DNA of 64,000 bases from Lasiodiplodia sp. COLG20 (Eukaryota; Ascomycota; Dothideomycetes; Botryosphaeriales; Botryosphaeriaceae): NCBI GenBank assembly GCA_009801085.1, contig VNWV01000001.1:4836001-4900000 (forward strand), given 5' to 3'. The translations under genes and the position numbers were made by a program. Below, piece by piece: positions 46,947 to 56,917 of the stretch. The notes below the pieces were generated by a model that searched no databases, was not told where the DNA came from, and saw only the letters and a program-made list of their open reading frames with translations. Numbering within the stretch: position 1 is the stretch's first letter; every line of letters begins with the position of its first letter.

Positions 46947-47989
46947 ATGGTCTCCCTCCGCATCTTGGCCCTCGTGGCTCCACTCCTTTCCCTGACTCAC
47001 GCCGTCCCTTACCCCTCTGACGCTGTCGCTTCTGCTGAGTTCAAGTCCGCGACCTACGATGGCGATGCTACGCCCACTGTCACCTCCCACGACCCTGCGA
47101 CCATGGTCCGCCGCACTGTTGGAGGTGTCGTTACCGGTGCCGCTGCCGTCGCTAGCATCAACAACCGCGACGGTATTGGCGCTGGCAAGGACAGTTACAC
47201 CTTCTACAAGGGCGACGGCTCTCCCGGTGCTGGCTGGCCTACCAAGGACAAGTGGGTCTCGTTCGAAGACATGTGGAACAGCAACAAGCAGCAGATCTTG
47301 TCCAAGTCCTGCGGCTACAACAATTGGGGTGCTGAAAACTCTGCCGATGAGATGCAGGGAATCTACGACGCTATCCAGAAAATCGCCGTCGAGACTAAGG
47401 TTGACCACCGCTTCATCCTGGCCATCGTCGTCCAAGAGTCCAAGGGCTGCGTCCGCGTCCCCACTACCGGGTAAGTGAAGCATACACCTTACTAAGAGCT
47501 TCAAGAGCTGACATATTACAGCAACGCCGACCCCAACATCTTCAACCCTGGTCTGATGCAGTGCCACAGCGGCGATACTAACTGTGCCAACAAGACCCCG
47601 TGCCCCAACTCCTCCGTAAGTTATCACAGCATACTCGATTGTTCGCTTCTCCGTTACTGAACCCCAATCTAGATCTTGTCAATGATCCGTGAGGGTACTG
47701 CCGGCACGCCCAAAGGCGATGGCCTTGCACAGGTCATCAACCGTGAGTACTCCCCACTGCATTTCTGCTCCGGAGGAGACACACATCACTGACATAATGT
47801 ACAGAGGCCCAAAAGACCTTCTCCACCAGCGATGCGCGCGCCTTCTACGCTGCGGCCAAGTACTACAACGGTGGCTCCATTCCGGCCAGCAACAACCTTG
47901 AGGACGGCTGTTGCACGCGCTGCTACTCCAGCGACGTCGCTAACCGCCTTACTGGCTGGACCTCTGCTACTACCAAGTGCAACCTTTGA
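46947..47989 (+). CDS. Secreted lysozyme/SLT-fold protein
   Basis: Four exons join in phase: 46947-47470, 47522-47615, 47673-47742 and 47805-47989, giving 290 aa. The signal peptide is MVSLRILALVAPLLSLTHAV. After a short propeptide-like stretch the mature part contains FILAIVVQESKGCVRVP, with Glu-Ser as in the catalytic Glu motif of lytic transglycosylases. Next is NPGLMQCHSG, corresponding to the G-L-M-Q signature, and then FYAAAKYYNGGSIP, resembling the A-x-x-A-Y-N-x-G end motif. Six or more Cys near the C-terminus (GCCTRCYSS) suggest disulfides. The fold suggests cleavage of a beta-1,4-linked GlcNAc-containing polymer such as peptidoglycan. The true substrate (bacterial wall or chitin-like) is unknown. 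Confidence 0.82.
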
Positions 47990-49193
47990 AGGACAGATGA
48001 TCTGCATTGCCGCTGCATTCAGACCCGGACTGCACATTGCAGGGACATTTAGTTTTGACTTGTTTGAATTTCATGTTTTCTGCTGAGTTGCTCAGCATCT
48101 ACTGCATAGTGCTCTCTCGTTGTGTTTCCACCATGTCTTGTCAGTATTTTACGAGTAGATATCCTTTCGTACAGCAATTTGTTATTTGTCACTTTGTTTC
48201 CTCTCTTTGTTCACCAACTTTCGCGTTGGATTCATTCCATTGACGCAGTCGACCATTGCGACATATTTGTTACGCATAGTCAAGTAGCCCACTCTCATAT
48301 AGCTACAATGCGTAGGCTTTGGGTTTCTTCGAAATATGTTCAGTGAGTCTTTGTTTGTATAAGCCATACATTTCTTTTCACCTCTGAGGCTGTGACGGCG
48401 CCGACTGTGCATTCTGAGACACCATCGTGGCGCTCAAGGCCTAGAACACCTGGCCAGACGGCCCAAGAGCGCAGTCTGGAAAGTAGAGCAAGACACCCAT
48501 CAGTGATGTTTTCAGCTATGTCCTCTGTCTTTATTGCCGAAGATTCACTTCATCTGTGAACAAATTCCAACCCGGCAATTTTTCTAAATCACTTGACTCA
48601 TTGCTGAATTTACGTGTAAGCCTCGTTCGCATAGAACGCACCAGGAGGATAGCTAACGCGAGCAGGCTCGCCAATTCGACAAGAGCGACAACGCTGTGGC
48701 GGTCCACATGGCGTCTCAGAACTCCATGCGAGGGATCGTGTCCAAATTCAATAAGCTGTCATCGTTCTATAGTCTTGTTATAATACTCCTTTCGCATTGC
48801 TGATTTCATACTCGACGTTGATTGCGGGCCGCAAGCGAGATGGGAAATTGCCTCTTTCGGCTAGGCCACGCGCTTTTCCCAACAACCAGACATTGCGCGA
48901 TCCTCGATATACTACACGTCTGGCGCCAGTGCAGAATCTTGCATGGATATCTTCGAAAATCCATGTCAATATGTTCGTAATATTCCTGTATCAGTTCAGC
49001 TCCCTCGAAGCCCAACACGGAAGACTGGCAACAAGCCATTCATCGAGGCGTCATGTTGGACAAGGTAGGCCTAAAACAGTCTTGTAACTCAAGTAACAGC
49101 AGGCGAGAAACTTCAAGCAAGCAGCTGTACTTTTCGTACAAAAAAAGACTACTTAGAGTCGATGATGACTTGTCAATTGCCTATGGCGAAAGG
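47990..49193. other. Intergenic, no gene seen
   Basis: This lies between the 3' ends of two converging genes. It is AT-rich and holds only short frames without support. Confidence 0.4.
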
Positions 49194-49773
49194 CTACCAC
49201 TTAGTCGCGTCGTACTCCCACATGCGAGCAACGTATTCATCTCCCCCACGCGCCCATCCTTTGATACCTCCATCGAGAACTACACTTTGCATCTCCGAGT
49301 CTCCTTGGCTTTTGATATGGTCTGCGAACCAGCCCGCTGAGCGTGGACCTCTGCCGCTGGACGAGCCTGATTTCAATGAGACCTCCGCTCGTCACATGGA
49401 GACAGGCAGACTTACCACACCAGAAGATAACTTCCTTGATACCTGCGGCCTTGAAGATGGCGTAATGCGTCGGAATAGTAACGTACAAGCTATGTGCAGG
49501 TAAATTTATGGCGCCCTCAATCGTGCCACCCTGGGTGAAGATGTGATTTAGCATTGAAGAGACAAAGGTGGACGAGCGGAAGCGGAGCCATACCTCAAAG
49601 TCCGTTCGACGGACGTCAACCAACACGAACTTTTGCCCAGACTTCTCACCATTTTTCATCCGGCCAAGCAGCTCTTCTCGTGTGATGCGCTTAAGGTCCG
49701 TTGAGCGGGGCTCTGGGTATGCTGCATACCAAGGCGTCTCAGCGGTGTTTGCAGTTTGGCTCTCTGATGCCAT
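49194..49773 (-). CDS. Rhodanese-like protein with CX5R loop (Ych1/Acr2/CDC25-type)
   Basis: Three exons join in phase: 49594-49773, 49416-49530 and 49194-49366, giving 155 aa. It is a single rhodanese domain: ITREELLGRM, FVLVDVRRTDFE, GTIEGAINLPAHS, then the active-site loop VIFWCGSSSGRGPRSAGW. The loop has C-G-S-S-S-G-R, the C-x5-R signature of CDC25 phosphatases and Acr2-type arsenate reductases, instead of a plain sulfurtransferase loop. Intron 2 interrupts the loop directly after the Cys codon. By family it may act as a phosphatase or arsenate reductase. The activity cannot be decided from sequence. It has no targeting signal. Confidence 0.85.
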
Positions 49774-50464
49774 ACTGGTAGTCTTGTTGATGCTGAAGTA
49801 GTCCGATTGAGTGACGAAAAAGCTTTGTAGACGGAGAGACACCGTTAGAGCTAGAATGAGGGGTACGTCTCTGCTTACTCAGAAAAGGCGGGGTGGTCAC
49901 TGATCGCTGCTGATTGGCCAATGCCCGTACAGCAGAAAGAGACAATGAATGGCACTGTTCGTTTACAGTAGGGATTTAAAACGCGCATAACTACAGTATT
50001 GTGCTCCTCGTGAACTAATATCTCAGTAATATCGAGGTCTGTTTGTGCTGAGACTAATGCATGGTATAGCATTTAAGTGTGCACCAGTATGTAAAATGTT
50101 ATACGAAACTGTTCTCTTTTACACTGACACGACTACAAACAACAATAACATTAAACATCCTTTGAGCCGAGCTCCTTTTAATATTGGTCTAAGACCTGCC
50201 TTTTTGAGGGGTTGCAAAAAAAGTGAAGAGAAGCTGGATGGCAGGTGACATCAGTCACTCAGCCCCGCTGTTGCTATTGTGAAGCATCAATTCTATTGTC
50301 TTCCTGTCAATAGCAGCGCTGCAAACTCCAAGCACAAAAACCCCCCTCCGTCTTAAATTTACTCTCCCTCCTACATCCACCCACCTCCGCACCCGCCAGT
50401 TTGCGCCCACCATCCAGCGACACTGCAATCACCTCCCAATACCTTACCATCACCCGCAAGCATC
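49774..50464. promoter_or_regulatory. Divergent promoter region
   Basis: The region between the rhodanese-like gene (minus) and the basic nuclear protein (plus) has no gene of its own. The pyrimidine-rich stretch 50340-50460 directly precedes the ATG at 50465. Confidence 0.4.
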
Positions 50465-51121
50465 ATGCCTCCCAAGCGCACCCGCAGCGCTGGTCGTCGC
50501 ACCCAGCAACCAGCCCCCGAAGAGCCCGCCCACGACGCAGCCTTGCCAGCTGGCCTGGCAGAGGCGAATGACAAGCCGGCCGTGAGGAGGTCGAAGCGCC
50601 TGAACAACACGGCGCCTGAGCAGTCCGTGGAGCCCGTTGCTCCCAAGACCAAGAAGGACACCAGGAAGGGCAAGAAGAAGCCCGAGGGCGAGGTTCCTGC
50701 GGCCGCCAGCCCCCTCACCGTCGCCGTCAACACCACCACCACCACCAGCGAGTCCTCCTCCTCCTCCGCCTCCCGCGACTCGCGCTTCCCCGCGCTGCCC
50801 CCGCCTCGCCGCGTCAGTGATGACGAAGCCATCTTGCGCGAGGCCAGCGGTGAGCAGAAGCTCGTGCGCGAGCTGAACAACAAGAACAAGTTGCTCGACA
50901 AGCTGATCGAGGAGAACCGCGAGCTGCGGGCCAGCGCGGGCCCGTTGAAGCTGGAAGTCTACAAGCTGAAGAAGCGCGTGGCAGAGCTTGAGGGAAAGGA
51001 GAGGAAGAGGGAGGCTGAGGAGGAGCTGAAGAGCGAGAGGAGGAAGAGGGTCAGGATGGAGGCGGAGCAGGCCGCGAGCAAGGATGTTGTGGTCCTGGAT
51101 GACGACGAGACTGATGTTTAA
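50465..51121 (+). CDS. Basic, probably nuclear coiled-coil protein, unrecognised
   Basis: Single exon, 218 aa. It starts MPPKRTRSAGRRTQQP and has further basic patches (VRRSKRLNN, KKDTRKGKKKPEG) that fit nuclear import or DNA contact. A Thr/Ser-rich spacer follows, then RFPALPPPRR. The C-terminal half is a charged coiled coil (LVRELNNKNKLLDKLIEEN, KLEVYKLKKRVAELEGKER) and the protein ends with an acidic VVVLDDDETDV. No family is recognised. It converges on another MPPKR-starting nuclear-type gene at 51527-53578. Confidence 0.75.
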   Translation: MPPKRTRSAGRRTQQPAPEEPAHDAALPAGLAEANDKPAVRRSKRLNNTAPEQSVEPVAPKTKKDTRKGKKKPEGEVPAAASPLTVAVNTTTTTSESSSSSASRDSRFPALPPPRRVSDDEAILREASGEQKLVRELNNKNKLLDKLIEENRELRASAGPLKLEVYKLKKRVAELEGKERKREAEEELKSERRKRVRMEAEQAASKDVVVLDDDETDV

Positions 51122-51526
51122 GATGACGAAGACGAAGCGTGTGGGCAGTGTGTCATCTTAGGACGGTGGTGGAATGCTTTTGGGTACACTTCATTGAGAA
51201 GTTTGAAGAGGATGCCCTGTCAAAAGAAGATTGCTGTCATCAGGACGGCAGAATTGAACTACTGCCATCAGAGGCCTCGAGAGGAGGCACACCGGGTATT
51301 AAATTAAAGAAAGTCTTCTGTCATTTGCCATAATTGCAAGCACCATGCCAGCCAAAGTAACCGCCCGTCAACACCACCCGCAAAGCCCAGTGATTCTTGC
51401 CACTATTTCCCACGCAAACAACCCAAAGAGCCAACAGTGCCACGTTGCCGAGTGTCCAAACGCCATAAACACCCATCCATGAAGCAGGCCTTGTCCCGCA
51501 AAGACACCCCACTAGCAAGTCCCTTT
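51122..51526. other. Spacer between convergent genes
   Basis: 3' flanks of two tail-to-tail genes. No gene seen. Confidence 0.4.
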
Positions 51527-53578
51527 TTACCTCCACGGACTACTCGCACTGGCCCCTCCCATATCCACGCTCTCAAACTCCATCTCCCACTCATCTATCT
51601 CCTTGAACTTCCTCGCCGCAGCCTCGAGTTCCTTACTCTTCGTCTTTTCCCTCATCTCCCTCGTTTCGACCATGTTGTCGTCATCCCCATCACTCTCGCC
51701 ACCGCTCCTCACGTACATCGACGCGTCCGCATCCTGGTTCTCCTTGTCGCTGGACCGACGGCCATATGTGCGGCTGAGCCGTTTCTTGCCCAGCTTGTCC
51801 TTCGCCGCTGCAGCAGCGGCTGTAGTCTTGGGCTGTTTCTTGCTCCGGACAGTGCTGTCCGATGTCCTCGCTGTGACATTCTTTCTTCCCCTGCCCTTCG
51901 TTGCTGCGGGTGGGCGCTGAAGCTCGTCTTCGTCATCGCTCTCTACTTCGGCCTCCTCTTCTTCCGCTTCCGAAGAGCTCGGGATCTCGAATGTTCCCGC
52001 CGTTGCCGTCTTCGCGGAGCGCGCAGCAAGTTTTTTGCGGCGGCGAGGCAGGAGGGATTGCAGCGTTGCTGTCGAAAGGGATAGAACCTTTGGTTTTCTC
52101 GAGTTCGTCTTCTTGCGCGACGTACGCATGGAGATGGGAGTTTCGGTGGCGGTATCCGACTCCAACTCGGAGCTCGAAAGTGGGTCGGCTGCGTGATCTT
52201 CTGGGTCAACCGTTGATGTCCTCCGTGCAGCTCGGCTAGTAGATTTAGTGGTGCGAGCAGCAGCGCGACGAGGCCGTTTTGCTGGCGCCTCTTCTGGCTC
52301 CGGTTCAGCGGGGATGGAGGAGAGAGGCGATGTAGAACGATGCGGAGCCGCAGTCTCTATGGCAGCTTTATTTGTCGTTGCTTCCTCATCTTCCTGAGGC
52401 TCGGGCTGCGTATCCACGACCATCTGCTGCGCTTCGGACGCTTCCGAGTAGAGGTGCTCCGACGATGTCTCTTCTCCATCAGCATCCACCTGATCCTCCA
52501 TGACCGGCGGCGAAGAACGCGGCACTTGCACTGTTGATATTTCCATCGTGTCGTCCCGCTCAGCCAACTTCCTCTTCCTCGAGCTGCTCGTCCTCGGCTC
52601 AGACCCAGGTAACGCCGCTGCCATAGAGCCTGCTCTCCCCAAGTTCAGCGGCGTGCCCTCATGATCCGGCTCGAAGTCACCCAAGCTGTAATCCAGCGTC
52701 GCCGCGCTGTCGTCCATGCTGTCATCGCCGCCCGTGTCCTCCGCATCGCTCTGCTGCATCATGCGCAACAAGCTGCCCTGCCTTCTCCTTTTCTTGAACT
52801 TCGTCAGAGCGAGCACGCTCCTCTCCGTCGCCGGCGTCCCCTGCGCCTTGACAGCGCTACCAGGCATCGTGTTGTTCCAATGGCTGCTCGAGGCCCTACG
52901 CACCCTGCTAGCCGTTCCCGGCACCTCCTGCCTCCTGCCCCTCTCAGTATCCTCTTCTTCCCTCTCAGCATCTGCCTGCGCTGCCGCAGCGCCTGCCGCC
53001 GCACCAGCCGCAGGGGCAGCAGCAGCACGATCGCCCCCACCCATCGCCTCCTCTCTCCTCTTCCTCAGCGCCTCCAACGCCTTCGCTTGCTCCGGATCCT
53101 TCGCCGCCGTCCGCTGCTTCGTCACGCCGCCCCTCATCCGGCCCCTCGTCCTGACATTCCTGTTATTCTTCCTCGCCGCGCCGTCGCCTTCGGCCAGGGC
53201 GCCCGTCATCACGTAGTCCTCCGCCGTCGTGGTCGAAACCCTGTCAGCGCGCCGGAACAAACGCGCAGGCCGGGTCGAGATGCCGAGGGTGTCGCTGTCA
53301 TCGCCGCTGTTGTCGCCAGCATTGCTGGTTTCGGTTTTGTTGTCGGCATAGTCGGCGGCGCCGTCGAGCTGTTGTGGTCCGGCGGAAGTGGGCGCTTTCA
53401 TCTTGCGCGAAGGAGCGACGGCGCGCTTCGTAGTGGTTGTCGTAGTGGTAGTAGAAGTAGTACGCGCACCGCCAACTGCAGGATGTGTGGTAGTTGTGTC
53501 GGCGCGTGCTTGCGTTGTTGTTGATTTCGTTGTTGCCGTCGTCGCCGCCGCGGCGCGGGTGCTGCGTTTTGGAGGCAT
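51527..53578 (-). CDS. Large disordered nuclear-type protein, unrecognised
   Basis: Single exon, 683 aa from ATG 53578 (MPPKRSTRAAAATT). An open frame continues upstream to 53803, but from a non-ATG codon. The sequence is almost entirely disordered, with many short basic clusters (KFKKRRRQGSLLRMM, AKRPRRAAARTTKS, LPRRRKKLAARSAK) alternating with Ser/Glu/Asp-rich patches (SSSEAEEEEAEVESDDEDE). Only the last 40 residues look structured: KSKELEAAARKFKEIDEWEM, then EFESVDMGG. That pattern suggests a chromatin or kinetochore-type protein whose conserved part is the C-terminal motif, but I cannot name a family. Confidence 0.72.
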   Translation of the reverse strand: MPPKRSTRAAAATTATTKSTTTQARADTTTTHPAVGGARTTSTTTTTTTTKRAVAPSRKMKAPTSAGPQQLDGAADYADNKTETSNAGDNSGDDSDTLGISTRPARLFRRADRVSTTTAEDYVMTGALAEGDGAARKNNRNVRTRGRMRGGVTKQRTAAKDPEQAKALEALRKRREEAMGGGDRAAAAPAAGAAAGAAAAQADAEREEEDTERGRRQEVPGTASRVRRASSSHWNNTMPGSAVKAQGTPATERSVLALTKFKKRRRQGSLLRMMQQSDAEDTGGDDSMDDSAATLDYSLGDFEPDHEGTPLNLGRAGSMAAALPGSEPRTSSSRKRKLAERDDTMEISTVQVPRSSPPVMEDQVDADGEETSSEHLYSEASEAQQMVVDTQPEPQEDEEATTNKAAIETAAPHRSTSPLSSIPAEPEPEEAPAKRPRRAAARTTKSTSRAARRTSTVDPEDHAADPLSSSELESDTATETPISMRTSRKKTNSRKPKVLSLSTATLQSLLPRRRKKLAARSAKTATAGTFEIPSSSEAEEEEAEVESDDEDELQRPPAATKGRGRKNVTARTSDSTVRSKKQPKTTAAAAAAKDKLGKKRLSRTYGRRSSDKENQDADASMYVRSGGESDGDDDNMVETREMREKTKSKELEAAARKFKEIDEWEMEFESVDMGGASASSPWR

Positions 53579-53970
53579 GGCGGGCAGGCGGGTGCTTGAG
53601 CCCAGGGAGCCCTTGCGCGATTGCGATGGCGCGTGGGGTTGAGATGTGTGCGCAATTGGCAGTCGCGTTGAGGCTCGCGGAGTGCGGCGACTGGTTTGCA
53701 CGTCGCGCCGACGTTCTGCGAAGTCAGATGTGCGCGCGAGGCTCAAGGTCAACGAGGCGGTCTGATTCTCGTATGTGGTGTTGACGTGTTGGACGCGTTC
53801 CACACCCGCGGCGCAAATCTGGCTTGGCGACGCGATGCACGTGATGGCGACTGACCACTCCTTGGCCTACCACCCCACATGTCCATTCCCTCAGCAAGCT
53901 CAACATCTCATATTGATATAGTACTACAGAGTTTGTTCACTTTTAGGAATGACTATAACATGATTATAGT
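53579..53970. other. Promoter of the disordered nuclear protein
   Basis: Intergenic stretch between this gene and the aminopeptidase stop. No gene seen. Confidence 0.4.
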
Positions 53971-56096
53971 TTACTCCTCTCCAAAGAGGTCCTTCTCCAC
54001 CATGGCCCTGCAGATGGGATGGTAAAAGTCCTTGTTGCGCTCAAACGTGTCTTTCGCCATCTGAAAGTCCGCCTCCTTGAGGGCTCTGAACAGAGGTCGA
54101 ACGAACTTCATCCTGCCTACCCGTCCCAGTAGCTCTGCCGTCGGCTGATACGTGCTGATTGTCTTGCTCTTCAGGCCGAGGACGAGGAACCTTGACACAA
54201 TCTCCACGTTCGCGCTCTCCTTGAAGCGGTAGTTCTGCCACATCAGCTCAACCAAGTCAGACTTGAGCGGCTTGTCCCAGCTCTGAATCTTCTCAAGGAA
54301 CACGACGGCCTGGTTGCCGGTCCAGCCCGCGATGTCGTCGGATGTAGGCTTGAAGCCAGAGATATCATCCGAGTTGTTGGCTCCCTCCCAGCGATCGGCG
54401 AGCTCGTAGCAGACCTTGACGAGAGAGTCGTCGAAGTCAGGCTTGGGCGGGTAGCCAGGGGCGTAGAACCAAGTATCCCAGTCGAGGGATTCGAGCTTGG
54501 CGCTAGCGTCCTTGTCGGAGGCGAAGAAGTCGATGAGGGTGGCCTTGAAGTCATACGAGTCAAGCGACTTGTACTTGTATTTTTTGAAGTAGTGGGGGAT
54601 GAACTTGTCCCACTTCTCCTTGCCGAGCAACTTCTCGAGGTAGTAGAGGAAGGTGGAGCCCTTCTCATATGGAATCGACGAGAATGCGTCATCAGGGTCT
54701 TTGCCCTTCAGGTCTGTGATCAGCTTGGTGTATTCATGGTCCTGGCCGTATCTCTCGACGGAGTCTTGCAGAGCCTTCCAGCCAATGATGGCAGAGAAGT
54801 CCCTGTATTGCTCTCCGTGAATGGCGGCGATGATCCTGCGCTCAAGATAGACGGTCCAGCCCTCGTTGAGCCAGAAGTGCTCCCAGCTAGCATTGCTGAC
54901 AAGGTTTCCGCTCCAGCTGTGAGCGAGTTCATGCGCGATGACATCGATGTTCTGCTTGTCCCCGCTAATGATGGTCGGTGTGGCAAATGTGTAGATGGGG
55001 TTCTCCATTCCTCCGTAAGGGAAGCTGTTGGGGAGGACAAGAACATTGTACGTGGTCCAGGCATAGTCGTAGACGATTTTCTCTGCAGCCTCGAGGAACT
55101 TCTCCATGTCGCCCTCGAGCTCCCACTGGCATGAAGTCAACGCGTCCGAACTCGTCCAAACGGTGCTTCGCGGGCCGATTGAGGCACTGGCAATGTCGCC
55201 AGAAGCGAGTGCAATGAGATAGGCGGGAATTGGGATTTCCTGTTTGTACGTGTAAAGCAGCGTACCAGGGGCGCCATCTTTGCTTGGCTGGAAGTCCTTG
55301 ATACCAGTGGGGAGACCGCTGGCCAGTACAGGAAGCGGAGAGCGGATGTTGAAATCCACAGTAGACTTGACATCCGGAGTATCCTGGCAAGGAAGGATGG
55401 ATCTAGCATGGATGGCCTGGCATTGAGAGAACATGTAAGGATGTTTCTTGTTAGACGTCTGCTCAGGCGTCAACCACTGTAGGGCAGTGCACTTCTCGGT
55501 CGTGCTGAGGGAGATGTCGATAGAAATCTCCTTATCCTTCTCAACACCCTTGCCGAGCTTGATGGACAGAGGGCTTCCATAAGGCTCCGAACGCGCAGCA
55601 AGATCCCATTTTGCGGACTCGCCGTCGACCTTGATCTCCTTGATGTCGAGAAAGCTTTGGACATGCAGTCAGAATTTATATGATAAGAGAAACGGTTGAT
55701 GAGAGTAACAAACCTCGTATCCAAGATCACTTCATCTGCCTCCTTGTCCGTCAAGCTCTTCAATAGCAATACGACATTTCCCCGAAGCTTCTGCTTGGCG
55801 AAATCAAGCTCGAAGTTGATGGTCGTGTGCTTGGTCAAGAAGCTTCAATCTCGTTTAGCATCGCACTCGATATCGCTCTGTAGACTGGCCAAAGCTCGCC
55901 GCAAAATGCGTTGAACTTACTTCTGATAGTTGCTTAGCGTATTCGGATCCCTGTGCTTATTGACCGAAACCGCTGACGCGGAGGAATAGCGCGTCACCAT
56001 TGTTGCAGCGAAGCCGCGGAACTGCTGGCTAGAGCGGTAAGAGAAAGAAGTCAAGAACTGCGGGGCCTGAGGGAGATATGACCGCAGACGGTTCAT
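53971..56096 (-). CDS. M1 zinc aminopeptidase, leukotriene A4 hydrolase type
   Basis: This is a bifunctional-type aminopeptidase/epoxide hydrolase of peptidase family M1. Three exons join in phase: 55921-56096, 55714-55842 and 53971-55654, giving 662 aa. Hallmarks are YGGMENPIYTFATPT (the G-x-M-E-N exopeptidase motif), VIAHELAHSWSGNLV (zinc-binding HExxH) and WLNEGWTVYLERRI with the third zinc ligand Glu. The typical C-terminal helical domain ends RAMVEKDLFGEE. The N-terminal 32 residues (MNRLRSYLPQ, FSYRSSQQFRGF) resemble a mitochondrial presequence. A second ATG (MVTRYSSASAV) would give a cytosolic form, so dual targeting from two starts is likely. Confidence 0.93.
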
Positions 56097-56917
56097 GAAC
56101 GGCTGCAAGGGTTGGGGAGCGGGGAGGGAACGGAGTGAGGTTGTGGTGGTGACGGAAGCGTGGGACGGAATGTCATTGGGCAAGCGACAGGGCGGTGGGA
56201 CGCCATCGCGGGCGGGCAAAGCGCGCTAATGCCCTTCAGGAATGTGGGATGATTTGTTGTGTCCGTGAGCCAAACAGACCCGCCTTCTGATGTAACATCG
56301 CGTGCGGGAATTTGGTGCAAAGATCTCTGGAAAGACACAAATAAAAATGTGCTACGATGAGCATTGGCACTGATCGGAAATGCGCAACAACAGGAGGCAT
56401 CTGTAACAACGTGGCTCGTCATCTTGACACTTGAAAGCAACTATCATGCATATTTCATTTCATCGTTCCACTCAATTGACCTTGACTGTTCTACAAGCTC
56501 ATCGCGCCGAAGCTCCGAATGCTCGCCAATCGAATAAGGGCTACGACAAACCTCAACCCAAGAAACCCTTTCCATGTCTACCACCCATTTTCCACGCAAT
56601 GCTACCTTATAATGAATTGTGAAGAAGCGGAGACCCCCAAGCCCAATATTTTTTCGTCACTGTCGTCCAACCGCCACCAGATGCATCGATTAGAGCTCCC
56701 GTGAATCAGATATGTGCTTGAATTTGATTTCGAAAGCGCGTCTCCTTCAGAGAAGCACCGGTAATAAAAATGAGAGTAATGAGAAGGCCGGCTAGTGCTG
56801 GCAGGCTGTCGAGCGCGAGCGTCTTCATAAAGATGGCGGTTGTGAATCGCCCACGTTTCTTTGGCCAACTGAAAAGTGCGGCCATTGGAAGTTCTGTGCG
56901 ATGATGGACTAGGCGGT
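56097..56917. other. Intergenic, no gene seen
   Basis: Promoter of the aminopeptidase on the left and 3' flank of the Ran-binding protein on the right. A minus-strand frame near 56602-56967 overlaps the end of the latter gene and is not supported. Confidence 0.4.

Noticed and set aside
53579..53803. Upstream extension of the disordered nuclear protein
   Set aside because: It starts at a non-ATG codon. The MPPKR start at 53578 is a much better protein start.
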